Source: Enoplolaimus lenunculus (lineage: Eukaryota > Nematoda > Enoplea > Enoplida > Thoracostomopsidae). From it: a stretch of 64,000 nucleotides of DNA. Positions 43,679 through 58,600 of this stretch are shown in pieces (the first letter of the stretch is position 1; each line of letters begins with the position of its first letter). The position numbers were made by a program, and so were the translations under genes. The notes beneath the pieces were generated by a model that saw only the letters and a program-made list of their open reading frames with translations, was not told the origin of the DNA and made no database searches. Where the stretch lies: the NCBI GenBank assembly GCA_030248215.1, contig JASANG010000314.1, positions 62,001-126,000 on the forward strand, written 5' to 3'.

Positions 43679-46600
43679 CTTTGTATTTTTTAATTAAATC
43701 ATGCTGCGATAAGCCAGGCGCGGCCACAAGCTCGCGAAGAACCACGTCCAACATTCGACCTTGTAAATGGCTGTTATCACCATCTCTATAAAAAGATAAC
43801 CATACGATATATTCACACATAAATTTAGCGCATCAGAATAAAACTATATCTTTACGTAATTTGACCAGGTCACACTAGTTGTGTGTGTGTAATAACACCC
43901 AATTTTATCAAATCACACGATGACTAGAATACAGCCCTGAACAAATATACATAAAGAACAAAACAAAATCTAAATTGAATAATACTATTTGATCTGTTGT
44001 AAACCGTTGAAATGTTAAGACCAAAATTTGTAAACGGCATAACAAAGAAACGGCAACATAAATTGCCAAGCCAAAATTACTGCATTACCCTGCAACCATT
44101 GAATTCGCAGCGTCAACTAGTCCGGTACGGTTGACGAATTCTCGAACAGCTTTTAGCTGCCGTGTGATTTCAACCAAGACTTCAACCGATACGGGACACT
44201 TCAGACGTGGTTGTTTTGATTCAGAGTCAGATTGATCAGAATCAGGCACTGCTATCAAACTGTCCCATATGTTACTAAACGAACAATAGGAATAATTTGC
44301 TTGTATAAAATAACACAAAAAAACTATGACACACGATTACATTCGCGTTAATAAACTGGATCGAATAAATCACTTTTGACCTACGTTAAAACCATTTCCA
44401 TTTAGAGTGACAGAAAAGTATGCTAAATTTTGCTGAGCAACATGAAAACAATACCGCATACTGTACTCCAGAATTTATAACCCGACTCAAGCCAACGTTT
44501 TACCTATACGTATAGGTTTATACGGTGTGGTGCGTATATATATTACATGGATTGAAGGATTACAGTTCAACCAATACAATAATTACAATAATTGACAGAC
44601 CAATTTTCGTGAATATCGACATCGGCAGTGCAAAAATTACAGACTCTTTACCAATACTTTTCCCACTTAACAGTAAGTTGAAATGCTATCAATTTAACCT
44701 GTTCGCATATATCACAGCGTCTGATCAAAGAAAACGCTCAGCTTTTTAAGACTGCGTATTAAATTTTAAATTAGGCAGTATCGTGCAGAACCCTTTACAA
44801 ATTTTTTCTGAGGATGCGGTGGGGCTCGAGTACTACAATTCGTTAACTCGTTAAAAACAATTTAATAGATAAATGATTAGGGATGTGAAGATACCAAAAT
44901 TTTGCCGATGACGATTCTTATCTTGAAATTTTGAGGATGCCGAACCGATGCCGATTCCAACTTTAGTACACCATGCTTAATAAACAGATAGGATACTACA
45001 TTACATCATTATATGAAGACTTAAACCCTAACCATCATAAACGATTACAACTGTAGACGAACGGTTCATTTCAATTAATTTTATCAAACACAAACACAAG
45101 AGAGATAACAGTTGTCCTGATAAGACACACCGATATGCGCCAAGAAGTGAAATTGATAGCATTCAAACTGACCGGTATACTCACGAAAACTGCCGATTAT
45201 TACCGATTCCGATTAATCGGTACATCCCCATAAATGATGCACAATTTTTATGCAGCATATCACAACAAGTAGGCCAAAAATTAAAATATCACAATTCGGA
45301 TTCTGATTGATTGTGCAACCGGAATCGGAATTCTAATCGGAAGCAGAATTCCGGTTGCACCCTGACGTTCGGATTATAAAACAGCGAAATCTTGATTAAG
45401 GGTCACCCTGCAAGTGACACAACCAAATTTTCCGTGTCAGTTGCGTGAAAACTTTTTAACAATTTATTTTGATGTGAAAAAACAACAATCATCCATAACC
45501 GACTTTTTTACCCTGCAACAAATTACCTACCTTACAAGCCTGGAAACAAATACGTACAACGCATCATGCCGCCTACTATAACGGACTTCAATCCGATCAT
45601 GCCTCAACGGTGAGGGTGCATCACGACTTGCGCCACGTTGGAGCTCTTGTTTGTGTTGCTGTCGTTGCTGTAGTTGATATGGACGCATCAGCATCGACAT
45701 GTTGCCATCACGATGACCAGCGTTACACGGTTCAGTATCCATTGGCGACCCTCTTTCACCGCCCGGTCGCATTATTGATGTAGTAAACACATTTCGCTGC
45801 GGACGCTGGTGTTGCGGTTGTTGTACATGAGACCGAGGCCCGCCACCAAGCGGTGTGGAACTGCCAAGCGGCGACGAAAGGCCTAAATCCAACCGACTAA
45901 ATAGGGATTTACAGGAAGATTAGCTGAAAACATCATCTACGACTACTGCTTGCCGAAAATTCAATAATATTTTCAACAATAAAATGAATCATGCTCGCAA
46001 ATTCAGCAAATGTCACGTGTCTCCTGAGCGAACCTTAACCTCAGGAGCATCTAAGAAAACGTGTTGTTGTATACTACAAGTTCAAACAACAAACAAAGCT
46101 CACCCATTCTAGTCGGAGTTGTGATCGTTTCTTGAAACTGTGGCATACGTGACATTTCTAAAGGAACAATTTTACAGCCGTAAGAAAGTTTAGATGTAAC
46201 CTAGCATCTATCTATACAACCATATATAGGTTCCAACAACAGGAAGCAGGAACAGGAATTGCAAATATATCACACCGCCAAATTACTGCTAATTGACTAA
46301 TAGAATGCGCATTAGCCAGGTTTCCAAATTCTGTAAAAACATACATCGAATGAGGAATGTACAGACGAAGCACAAGTTGTGAAAAAAGCTGAGTTTCAGC
46401 AAAATTTGTTGAGACAAAATTCCGATTCCTGCGTCTGCCAACGTCGAAAACGAATCAGAAATAGTGTTTTTGCAAGAATTAATACCGGAACACCAAATTC
46501 GCTGGAAGGATGCCAAAAAGTATGAATGGTAATCGTTTTTAATTGCTCAAACACAACTTTTTTTGACTGATTTCAAATTAAAACACCCGTGAAGCCGTAG

Positions 46601-49600
46601 GTACGGCATACAGTTAACATGCTAAAAACATCCATTATTGCTACATTCAAACCTAAAATGCATAAAATCAATTTATACAAACACAGCGATGTAATGTAGT
46701 TTTCCATTAACCTGTTAACAAACTTGTGTTGTGTCATTTTTAATAAAACGTAATAAGCCAAATCATTACCAGCGGGCACCCCGACATTGAAAGTCTCGTG
46801 AAAGCGACTTTCTTGCTGATATTGTTGAGACTGTGGTTGTTGCAGTTGCGGCTGATTCTGTTGTTGATTTATTACACCTAAACAAAAAGCGCACTACACG
46901 GATTCGGACATTTTACCCACTACCAACTATGTTTAATATAACAGCGCCTTTACGCATAAATGATCAATTTATTGACCGGTACAGGTATACGAATAATGTA
47001 AGTAGCTGAAAAGATGGTTCAGTGATAAAAACATATGGAACGGGAACGGTAGTGCGGCTAGTCATTGTACAGAAATAGTCATGAAAACAAAGTCATAGCA
47101 CCACATTTCGGGGCTTAACCGAAATTCCAGTTGCACTAGGCAAATCCGGCATGAATATCCGATATCTTCCACTATGTCTCCAGCGTTCTTGATATTATTA
47201 TTTTTGTGCTTAAAAAGTTAAACTTTTGAGTCATTTTCTATTTATTTTGAAACTGATACTTACGATCCTGAGATCTGACCTTCAGTCCAGAGCATTATTT
47301 TGATCAGTATAATGTTGTTCGTCAACAATATGTTTGATGATAAATGGTACAAAAGGCCATGCTATTGGTATTTTATAAATCCGGTTGCACCCTGTTACAG
47401 AATTAAAACCATCCCAATCGTCGCATTGGTATAACACACTTCCCATTACTCTGTTTACCTTGTAGCGGTCTCTGTTCATCTTCAACGTAAACAAAATGAG
47501 GTTTACCGCCGTATACGAAGAAAGCACGCGTTGCTTGTTCAGCGATCTTAAAACAAATTAATCACTGTATATACAGTGTTAGGTAAGGTTTTGTTCAATG
47601 CTTCAAATGCGTTTTAAGCCATAAACAAGATTTCGCTTAACTCTTCAAAAGCATTAAGCAACAAACAATGCTTGATATAATTGATAGAAATGAAAATGCT
47701 AGTTTTCAAATTTTGCCTGAAACTAACCTGGGGCATCTTTCTGTAAAACTAACCACAATATTAATATTTTGATGTTTAGTGCAAAACTGTCGCAAAATAT
47801 TTTGTGGCGTTTCCATGTTTTGCTTAAAACCCTTCAGTACCATGGCGAACACTGCCTGTACCATTTAAAACGACACAAGTACCCAGCAAACAAAAGCACG
47901 ACACTTACGCCTGGGCTGCTTTTTTCGCGACATATCAGTCCAATACACATCGTGCAGGTTTGAACATACTAAAACAATAATGTAAAACAACATTTAATAA
48001 AATTATACAATTTGAATTTTAAAAATTATCATCAGCATAAAAAATATTGTAAGGAAACGTACACAAGGAAATGTCTTGACGTACTGTAATAAAACAAGAC
48101 AAATTGATCTCTTCTTAAAACATTTCTAACCAGATGACATATCGACAACAGAAGAAAATGTAGCCATACCTTGTGCAATTTAAAAAATTCATGGACATGA
48201 GAAGAATCAGCACCGTACTGCCTCAGCAATTTCGCTAGAACGTCAAAAGGTTTGACAAGTTCGTAAAATCGAAGACCCTAAAGAAATAACATAATTCTGC
48301 ATAGAATTTGAATTAATGCATTAGTGTTTCAGTGATGTTATACCATTGGGTTCGCCGCTTATAAACTAAGCTAATATTGAGTTAATCAAACGACTCGATT
48401 GTAATTGTTCACTCTACTCGGGGTAAGCCACACATGCTAAAACATTTCACACCTACCTGCGGAGTCAAAATGACTACTTTCGACTGAGGTTCAAACTGCT
48501 GCCGAGCAAGCAAGCTGGGTTGCACGTAGTCCAACGCAAACGATTGTGAATGACTACTTTGTGGTATACCACATATTGCCCAACAACGCCCCGAAATCGT
48601 AAGTTGCTTCTAAAAGCTATTAATGTGTTGTGTTTTTCGTTTTTAACATTAATTTTTTAATGTCATGCAGGCGCTGCAGACACTAAAGCTAACAATCAGG
48701 GTGCAACCCCGGAAAACGAAAAATACATACCATTGAAAAATTCATTTTAATTTTCTTTTTGCAATATTATTGGTAAAATAATCCTAGTTGGAGATAGGTG
48801 TTTACTTTATTTGCTTATTTGCTGTATTTTAGATTTTCATAATCCACAGAAGCGACATGTACATTCCATGGTTTATTTTCGGCGATTGTCAAGGTTTGCA
48901 TACTATACTAATGAAACCTTTGTTCGTCATTTTTTAGTAAAATATCTTAATTTCCAAAAACCAAATTTTAATAACGGAATTTTTAATTCCGGCAAAACTT
49001 TGCGGGAACCGGAATTCCGGTTGCACCCTGCTAACAATAATTAAGTTACACATAGTATTCAAAATGTAAGTTTAACCAAATTTTCCAGACTCAAGCTGGT
49101 TGTTAATAATGAATAAACGCACCGTTGATTCCATTACTGCCGGATAAAACGGAAAATGGGACTGGCTAAAGAACCACACGACGTCATCCGTCTCAGTGCC
49201 GGCGGATACCATCATACATGTCTCTATAATAGTTCATAACCAAAATTCAAACATAATTCATGCGAATGTTTTACTATGTTCTGGATGTTGAAGAGAACGT
49301 CGCTCCGATATCACAAAAATAAAGTTTCCACTCGGCTGCTGTAAAAACCTATCGAATACCTGATATTTCTGGTAGTGATGGTGAATATCTTAAAACGGAT
49401 TTTTAAAATTTGGATACACTAATTATTCTGCCGCGATTTACATTTCCTGGCAGGTTAGGAAACCTAAGTTTTTTACACTGAAGTACAATTGTCAAAATGC
49501 GCAACATTCGGTTGCTATAAAAATAATTCTGACTGACTTAATTCAAAATCCAACCAAGTGTTATAATTTTGGGGTACTACTGTCTGTTGGCTAGCTTATC

Positions 49601-52600
49601 GCTTCACTCTCACCACTATTAATATGGAAAACCAGCTTAAAAAAGTCAATAAGTAATTACAATTAATATCACTATTTCAGTTAAAACAGAAAACAGCAAA
49701 TCATTAAAAATACCATTCCTAAAAAGCGCAGAGTGCACGCGTTGAGGTCGAGTAGTGTGAGCTGTTGCTGCAAACCCGGGAGGCAAACGCACATGCATCA
49801 GTTCGAGAGTGACTGGTGCTAAATATTCACCCGGTTGCGGTTCACAATCGTAGCACGTAAAATAATAACGAACGCCTGAAACCGACCTATTATTCAATAA
49901 AAACGACTTCGGCAACAATCTACTGCAAAACTTTACGCGAAAAAACTGCGAAAAATCACATTATATATACATGGGTTCATATGAATCTCTGTTTTTATAT
50001 TTGTAAACGACGACGACTACAACAACAACAACAACAACAACAACTTTGTATCTAAAGTAGATTACTTTTTGCAAGTAGGTTAATTGGGCACACTATTTAA
50101 TTGAAAAAATGAAGTTCGTTATACTCGACACACAAGCCAAATCGATTTACCACAAGCAGATACAGCAGATAAACACAAGACGTTTGATTCGGTTCGCGGA
50201 ATCACAGATATGTGGACGATCGGTTTGAAATTAGACGCTTCAATTGTACTTAAATGAAACAATTACCAATAATTTATTGATTCACTAAATACATGTCAAA
50301 TGGCCTCAAAATTGCGCTACTTGGTTCCAGGTTCAAACCAAAAATGTGTTCTCTGCGTAATCTTTGCTGCTGTTGACCGACACTGAAGTCAAATTTTATT
50401 CAGTTCCAGGTCGATGCACGACCCAAGCAATAAAAGTTGCAAGTTGCAAATTTTCACATTGATCAAAACAGGGTGCAGCAGAATTCAGGTTCTGGTAGAC
50501 AAATCCGGTATGTTTCGTTATCCGGTCCCGGTAAGAAAATCCGGTATTTTTGACCACCCGGATCAACATTTGCTGTAGCCACAAAAATAGCTGTCGTCAC
50601 AACCGAAAGAAGGTATGAACCGAATTCCTTCAAAAATTCATGCTAATCAATATTACTAAACTTAATTCGTCTGAGAATATTATAGTAAAATTAAAAGTAT
50701 CTGTATCGGTCGTTGAAGTTCGTACTTCTCCAGCATCACCATTGCTTTGTTCTGGATGGTCGACGATGAAAGACTTGCCGTCTGATACATTCCCATACCG
50801 TTTCTTCGCAGGTCAAACAGCTAAAATAAAAATAAATACTTCGCTCAAACGCTCAAGTAGAAAACGAATGTTTTAACAAAAAACCCACGAATAACCGCAT
50901 GACCGCATACCGATTCAGTTCATACCTTTGGTAATATTCCTACATTTTGCACTTGCAAATAAAACTAACTTGTATAGTGCCGCTTTCCGACCTGGTGAAA
51001 AGCGTCATTCGAGAATTGTCATACACAACTTGAAGCATCGGTTCTGTAAAAAAAGCTTTAACAGCAATGATCAAAAACATACTTCAAAAATCAGTTAGTT
51101 GATCAATGAACAATCTAAGCATACCCTATCAAAACAGCACTAAATTAGAAAACATAAAACAACTTCTTCGCAGCACCATCTTGCAAATGACAATCTTGGT
51201 TATTCAGGATAAAGCTATATTAAAGATATTAACAATAAAATAAAAAAATATAATATGATATAATCACCATTTTCACCAAATGTTTGCGAAACAAACGTCG
51301 GAACCAAGTAACTTAAAAAGCCTTTGCAGTGATTAATTTTCTTGCTCGCCTTGCCAAGCCAAGCACGATTCTGCAAAATTCACGATGTTAATCGTAAAGT
51401 CTTACTCAACGCAAAAGTTAAAGCCAATTACGTCACAAGAAAGCAACATATGACAGTTACAATTTAGAAACGAATTGTTTTAAAACTTTTTTAAAACCAC
51501 ACAAACAATATTGAATGGCACACAACCAAATTACAAAAATTCAATTAAAATTTCAATTTTGACATGACTTAAAACTAAACTATGTGCAAGATTTACTGCC
51601 GAGCAAGTGTCGTCATTATTTGTACTGAAAGGATTTAAACCTTAAGGCCTATTGTCTAATACAACATTCCGACAACAACAATGTGGCCCACTGCTGAAAT
51701 ACCCAGCTGATGGAAATAAGTACATATTAGTCACTAACCTGATAATCAATTTCGTATAAACACCCGTCGGTTGCGCTGAAAAATATTCGGCCTTCGGACG
51801 TGCAGCAAATTTGAGTTACAACAGCACCGTCCGTAAGAATTCGAAATTCAGGTTGATGGTTTAGTTGCATTTCTGCATTCGCTGGTAATGTGGCTTTCGC
51901 TAAAACACATCGATAGCATTACGCTTAATTAGCAGTAAAATTCTGCGACCGACACGAGATTCATACTGTAATATACAACTATTTGTCTGCAGATGAATTC
52001 AATCACTGTTTAAGCAATTAGTAAGTTCACTTCAACTGCCCAATTGCAGTGGGCGTATTTAACCCACAATATTATGATCGGTATCTAAAATTTCTACAAC
52101 GTGAGCTAAACTAGCAGAATATGCATCATACTTTATATATAAAATTACCAAGGTTTTCGCTTCCGAAGTTTAGTGTGAGCAACACAACTTCCGCGGTAGT
52201 AGCAATACACAACAGAGAGTGGACTGCAGTATTGAACACATCTAAAATGAAGCAAATATTGTATATCAGTTCATTAAACATCATGTATTAAAATTACTAC
52301 CAACAACGCATAAATTTAGACGATACGTATACCCGGTTCACATTTGGTTCCGGTATGCTCTAACACTAACTTGTCGGAATTGGAGCGACTGCAAAATAAC
52401 TAAGAGTTGCTTAAGGGTTGCGGGTTGCGCCATACTTGACGTCCGGCGCCGTCCGTCACCATGCGTCACACGTACGGCGCCGTCCGTCATTGATCGCACC
52501 ATACGTTACCGTACGTGGGTTATTTCCGTACGATACCGCACATTGACGGATGGCGCCGTATGGGTGACGGACGGCGCCGGACGTCAACAAAAGTATAGCG

Positions 52601-55600
52601 CAACCGTTAAGTATCTATAAGATCTTTCAACTACAAATAGTCTCCCTTATATGGATTAAATGCCATTCGGCTAATTATGGAAATGATATGGTTGTTGAAT
52701 TAGCTAGGATTGGAGCTCAAATAAAGTTCACTGGGCCAGAACCTGTTATAGGTATACCGCAAAGCCAAACTAAAAATATGATCCAAAATTGGTTTATTTC
52801 ACAAACAAATTAAAGATGGCGACGGTTGGAAACCTGTCGAACCACAAAAAAATTCTTCAGTAACCTGGAACCAAAATATAATAGCTTCATACTGCGACTT
52901 AACAGAACTAGGCTTGGACTATTAATACAAATAGTCACTGGACATTTTTGACTAAATAAGCATAATATGAATAAAATTGGTCTCTCAAATTCAAGTATGT
53001 GTGATTCTTGTGGAATTGAAGAAGAATATGAAGAACACTTCTTAACAGGGTGCAACCGGAATTCCGGTTCCGGCAATTTTTAACCTTCCGGTTCAGGTTC
53101 CGGTGAATTTTTACCGGAACCGAAAGTTCCGATATTAAATTTTTCTCGGTGGAAATTAAGATATTTTACCAAAAAATATCGATAAAAATTAAGTAAATTT
53201 CATTCGTATAGTATATAAACGTTGACAATCGCCGAAAATAAACCATCGAAGGTAAATTGTGCTTCCGTGGATTACGAAAATCTAAAATACAGAAGATAAA
53301 GTGAATACCCATCTCCAGCTAAGGTTATCTAAGCAATAATATTGCGAAAAAAAAAATTAAAATAAATTTTTCGGTGGCATGTATTTTTCATTTTCCGGTT
53401 CCGTTTCCGGTAATTTTTTTATATTGCGGTTCTGGTTCCGGTAAATTGTAATTCCAGTTGCACACTGCTTCTTAACCAGCAGCTCGTTATAGAGTATACC
53501 TACGGATCACACACGTTGAGTAAAATTGATAATATATATCTGAGGTTTATTACAGAGTCATTAAGATTTTCGCTTTAGCTAGATATTCTAGTTTTCAGAG
53601 ACTGTGTAACAACAGACCAACTGTGTCTAAACACCTCGAGGGCTCTCTCATTTGATATCTATCTATCTATCTATCTAACCATCCAAAACTTCCCACCACA
53701 CTTGTAAATACTTTGAGTAAACGGAAACAGGCACGTCAAGCAGCTGCAATAATAGGTGGGGTGAGATTTGTGAGATGGTGACAATTCTAATACCGTTGGA
53801 TGGGACAAGGATGACATGAGTACATCGAGAGCCAACTTTAGGTTTAAATTGCGAGCAAATAATTTTTTTATTTTCCCACAGTTTGTTGTACACACTACAC
53901 ATTGATATTCTGAAAGAAATGATTCGGCAAATTAGCATTGGATTCGTATTTGGTCAAATCGTGGATTCGGTACCACCGTGCCTGGTTGCTAGGCAAGGTT
54001 AAATATTTGAAGTCTTTCAAATGGCATGAGGTAGACCAGTGTCCTTAATTATCCCATTTCCCACACATATCGCCTTAACCTGCTCATGCTATATGTTTTT
54101 TATTTCAACAAGTCTAGCATTAACTGGGCATCTTGATGCACACTTATTCTCATCGAAACCTTCCGATTTTGGTCCAAAGAAGAATTTAATGTAGAATTGT
54201 TATATTTTTACCAATAAAATTTCGGCAATGCAGAATATCGAAGCCGGATGCCAGGTTGTAATGTGGTTGGTTTCACGGTATTGAAGTTAAGTTATAGTTA
54301 TAACAGACTACATTATTGTACGCAGCTTCCCGGCAGTGCAAATTATTATCAGTACAGCAAAATATATAAGCTAAGTAGTAGTGACCTGGAACTGTTTAGT
54401 TACCTTTTTTGGGTTTCGCAACTGCCACAGCCAGTATAGAATGCTGTAAACCATCGTAGCGAACAAGGTTTCCACTATAAAATAAAAAACACAACACAAT
54501 TTCGAATAATAGAATTAAATAATCGCTGAAAATTGTTGGCAAAAGGATTTGTTAGTGAGCGAGAGAAGCAACTTTTTCGATTTCAATTAAACTAAAATGT
54601 ATACTCATGCTCTTAACCAGTGATTGTTCTTTCGGCATACTCGAATTCGTGGCAGTGTTGTATTCGAAATTGTTGAAATTACCGTAATAGCAGCAGCAAA
54701 CATTTTTTACGATTAAACTGGATACTGATACTGCAAACAGACCTTTACTCATCCAGAAACAATTGAGGAAAGCAAAAATACGTATTTTCAGTAACACAAA
54801 TATACGTATATACGTATGTTACCAAACGTATGTACTAATTTAGCGTAAATACTGAAAGTTTCTTTTCTCCCAAATTATTGAGGCGAATGTTCACAAAAAA
54901 ATTTACCCAGTATCGTAGTTCCATAAATAAACGTCGCTGTCTGTAGAAACCCAAGCACGAGAAATATCCGGCAACAAGCCCATCATAAATGATGCTTGCA
55001 TTCCTAAAGAATAAAAAAATTTACGCATCAGGGTGCAAAAGACAACTGAATTATACTGGAATCGGCACTTATAATTTTCAAAGCCGGTACCTTTTATGTC
55101 CAGAGTGTGACCGGATACCTAGCTCCGGCAAAAAACCGACATGGTGTTGCGGTATTTTCATTTGCCGAACGTTTTTAAACGGGTCTCGGTCAAAAAAGCG
55201 AGACCGAGACCCAACCTACCGAGACCGAGACCACACAAAATATTTGGAATTATTTGAATGTGAATTCTAAAACGCGGAATTCCATTTGCACCCTGGTATG
55301 CGTAATGTAGGGTGTGACCGCCAGGGTGCAACCGGAATTACAATTTACCGGAACCGGAATTTGAAAATTTTACCGGAACCGGAAAATGAAAAATGCATTT
55401 CACCAAAAATTTCATTTTAATCGTATTTTTTGCTCTATTATTTGTGAAACAACCTTAGTCGAACACAGGTATTTATTTTATTTGTTGTATTTTAGATTTT
55501 CGTCGTCGACTGAAGTGAAATCCACCATCAACGGCTTATATTCTGAGTACAAGTGGCTTTCAAAAGAGATTCTTAAACGGCCAAATTATAACACCGGAAT

Positions 55601-58600
55601 TTTTAAATCCGGTAAAAATTTACCGGAACCGGAACCGGAAGGTGAAAAAATGCCGAAACCGGAACCGGAATTCCGGTTGCACCCTGGTGACCGCATATCT
55701 GTTTCTGATAAAAAAACCTTCCAGGTAACGGATATTTAAAGTCGTGTTGCCGAACAGGCTATAACCAGAATTCCGACCACAGTTCCGATTTAAAGCCCGT
55801 TCCGATCAGTCGTAGTGGGACTACATGCATTGAGCAAAGCTCGAACACAAATATGCAAATAAGTTATTAGCTAGCTATTCATTTATTGGTTTGGAGTTTA
55901 GTAGACAATTTATTCAGATTCCTCACACTCAAAAACCCTTCAGTAACAGTAATTATTTGAGAAGTAATTAAAAAAGCCATTATTTAGGCTTATCAATTAA
56001 GCAAATGTGAAAATTTGCTATTAGCTAACTATTCGACAATCAGTTTTGAAGGTTTGTAGACAATTTATCCAGATTCCTCGCACGTAAGAACCTATTTTTG
56101 CTGGAATTTGATTGCTTGTAACCCAAATAATTAGTGAAATATTGCAAAAGCTTATCAAAAAATATTTATACGCAAATTATCTATTAGCTAACAACTCAAC
56201 TGTCGGTGTTAGAGATTTGTAAACAATTTATTCAGATTCCTCGTACCCAAAAACTTCAGTAAACCCTAATAATTATTGAAATAATTTAAAAAGTCCTAGT
56301 TTTGTCTTGTCAATTAAGCTAACTAGTAACCCACAGTTGCACACATGTGCAACAGTCGTGACATACTGGATTTTGACATATGTGTACATAAAATTGTTCG
56401 TAAGCAAGTCTAAGCCTAAGTCTTGAATATTGATCGGCAACTTAAAAACCAAATCTATATACAATTCTGTGTATATAACATGATAAAGCAATAGAACAAT
56501 GAAATTTAATGTGATGTGGTGAAGTTTCCAATCAATCGTCCAATTATATAATTCCGCGTAACTCAAAGAATTCACTATACAATATTTCAAATTATAAGCA
56601 TATATATTTGTAGTGAAAGATTCACTGTTACCACCGTCTTTTCTTTCTGGAAAAGATCCATGCACCAGGCGAATGTTGTGCACTATTTTGGAAGAGCCAT
56701 ATTATCCCTTCCGACTGTCATAATTCTCCACATCCATGATTTTACCCCCTGGCATGTTTTCCGCAGACATATTCGTTTAATCAGTATGCAATATTCGTTG
56801 AACTTTACCGACTATTCCCATTCATTATGACTTGAAAATGCGACAGTTTGTATATAGTATTTTTAGAGGGATCAAAAGATAAAGTTTGAACCATTTTACA
56901 ACCTAACGCTATATTTCTACGTATTCAATTCCTGGTGGAAATGATTGACCTCGAAATAAACCCGTAAGCTAGGTCCGGCCTTAAAACGCAAACACATCTT
57001 TGTTGTATGAACAACGAAACTTAAACAATCTGTCTATTTAGAAATTATTTTTATAGAACACGTAAGTATCCAAACAACGTTCTATCTTGCTAATTTAGTT
57101 GGTTTGCATACGTAAGTACACAAAATGTACTACATAAAAATGCGCTGGAACGCTGCTCAAAATAAGTATGTGGGGCGTTCCAGCTTTAAAATATAGATAC
57201 GCAAATTAGCTATTAGCTAAATATTCAATTATCGGTTTTGGAGGTTTGTAAACTATTTGTTCAAATTCCTCGAAGCTAAAAACCATTTATTGCTAAAATT
57301 AGATTGCTTTTAACCATAATAATTAATGAAATATTGTAAAAAGTCCTAATTTAGGCTTATAAACTATGCTAATATGCAAATTATCTATTGCTAACTACTC
57401 AGTTATATGTTTTGGAGGTTTGTATACAGTCTATGCAGATTCCTCGCACCCAAAAAGCTTTTAATGCTGAAATTAGATTGCTTGTAACTGTAGTAATTAG
57501 TGAAATAATGTAGAAAGTCCTAATTTAGGTTCAACTAATTATGCAAATTAGCCTGTAGCTAATAAACGGGTTAAAGTTTTAAACCACAATGCGAGGTTAA
57601 CACCCCAGGATAATTGGCTTTCAAATCAAAAAAGTTTGTCAAAATCGGTTCAGCCGTTCTTGAGATTCTTTTCGGACAGACAGACGGACGGACATCCACC
57701 TTTCGACCCCAGATTACAAAACATAAAACGCTTCGCTGAATTACAGGTATATTATGGAATCGGAATCGCAATTTTCAGACTTTATAACTTATATTATTAT
57801 ATTAAGTTTAAATTACATCCGATGCTTTTTCAGTCTGAAAGAGATATATTGACTCAGCGCATATTAGGTAATTACGTACATATAAAAACTCGGTACGTAT
57901 CAGGGTGCAAAGCGAAACTGGATTATATCGGAATCGTAACAGAAAATTTATACCGGAATTGTAACAGAAAATTTATACCGGAATTGTAATCGGAATCGGA
58001 ACTATAAATTTTGTGACTCTACTTATAACTTGTGTTGACAAAATATATAATATTGATTTAGGGTGTCTGTTAGCTTGCAACAATTTTCAAAAACGTCGCG
58101 TGAACAAATTGGTGATGATTTCTCGTTCTGTGAAGATAAACAACAATCAATTATTGATAACTTAACTCATCGAAAGCAATTTAATAGATAAATGATACAG
58201 AATTTTTATGCAACGAAAATTAAAATTTAAATTTCAAAATTCCGATTGATAGCTTTTTGACCAAGACCGCCCATTCCTGCAATTCACTATCCGGCTGGTG
58301 GCCACCTAGTGTTATGTTATATTTCAGAGACAAAAACATTGCATACGTAGGAAATATAGGAATCCACTCGGGATGCGCCAGGACCCGGACTAAAGCCTGA
58401 TTTGCAGGAGACCAACTTTTCAATGCAATATTTACAACGACTCAGTGCTTTTTGAACAGCTGAATAATAATCCGATATTTCGATAATGCACGAATCTTAT
58501 GATACCTGTACTTTTATTCATTTTTACGTTACAGGAAATCAATTGTCTAATAATAAACAGCTATTTTGACAAAACAAAATACATTCTTATAGAATATTCA

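Noticed and set aside
45883-45893. Upstream acceptor for Nup155 exon 19
   Set aside because: Using the TTTAG at about 45901 would put a TAG in frame; the acceptor ending at 45883 keeps the frame and the family match.
58220-58423. A Nup155 exon or separate gene (SWSPANQALVRVL frame)
   Set aside because: It does not resemble Nup155, phases do not fit, and it lies in hAT-like element debris.
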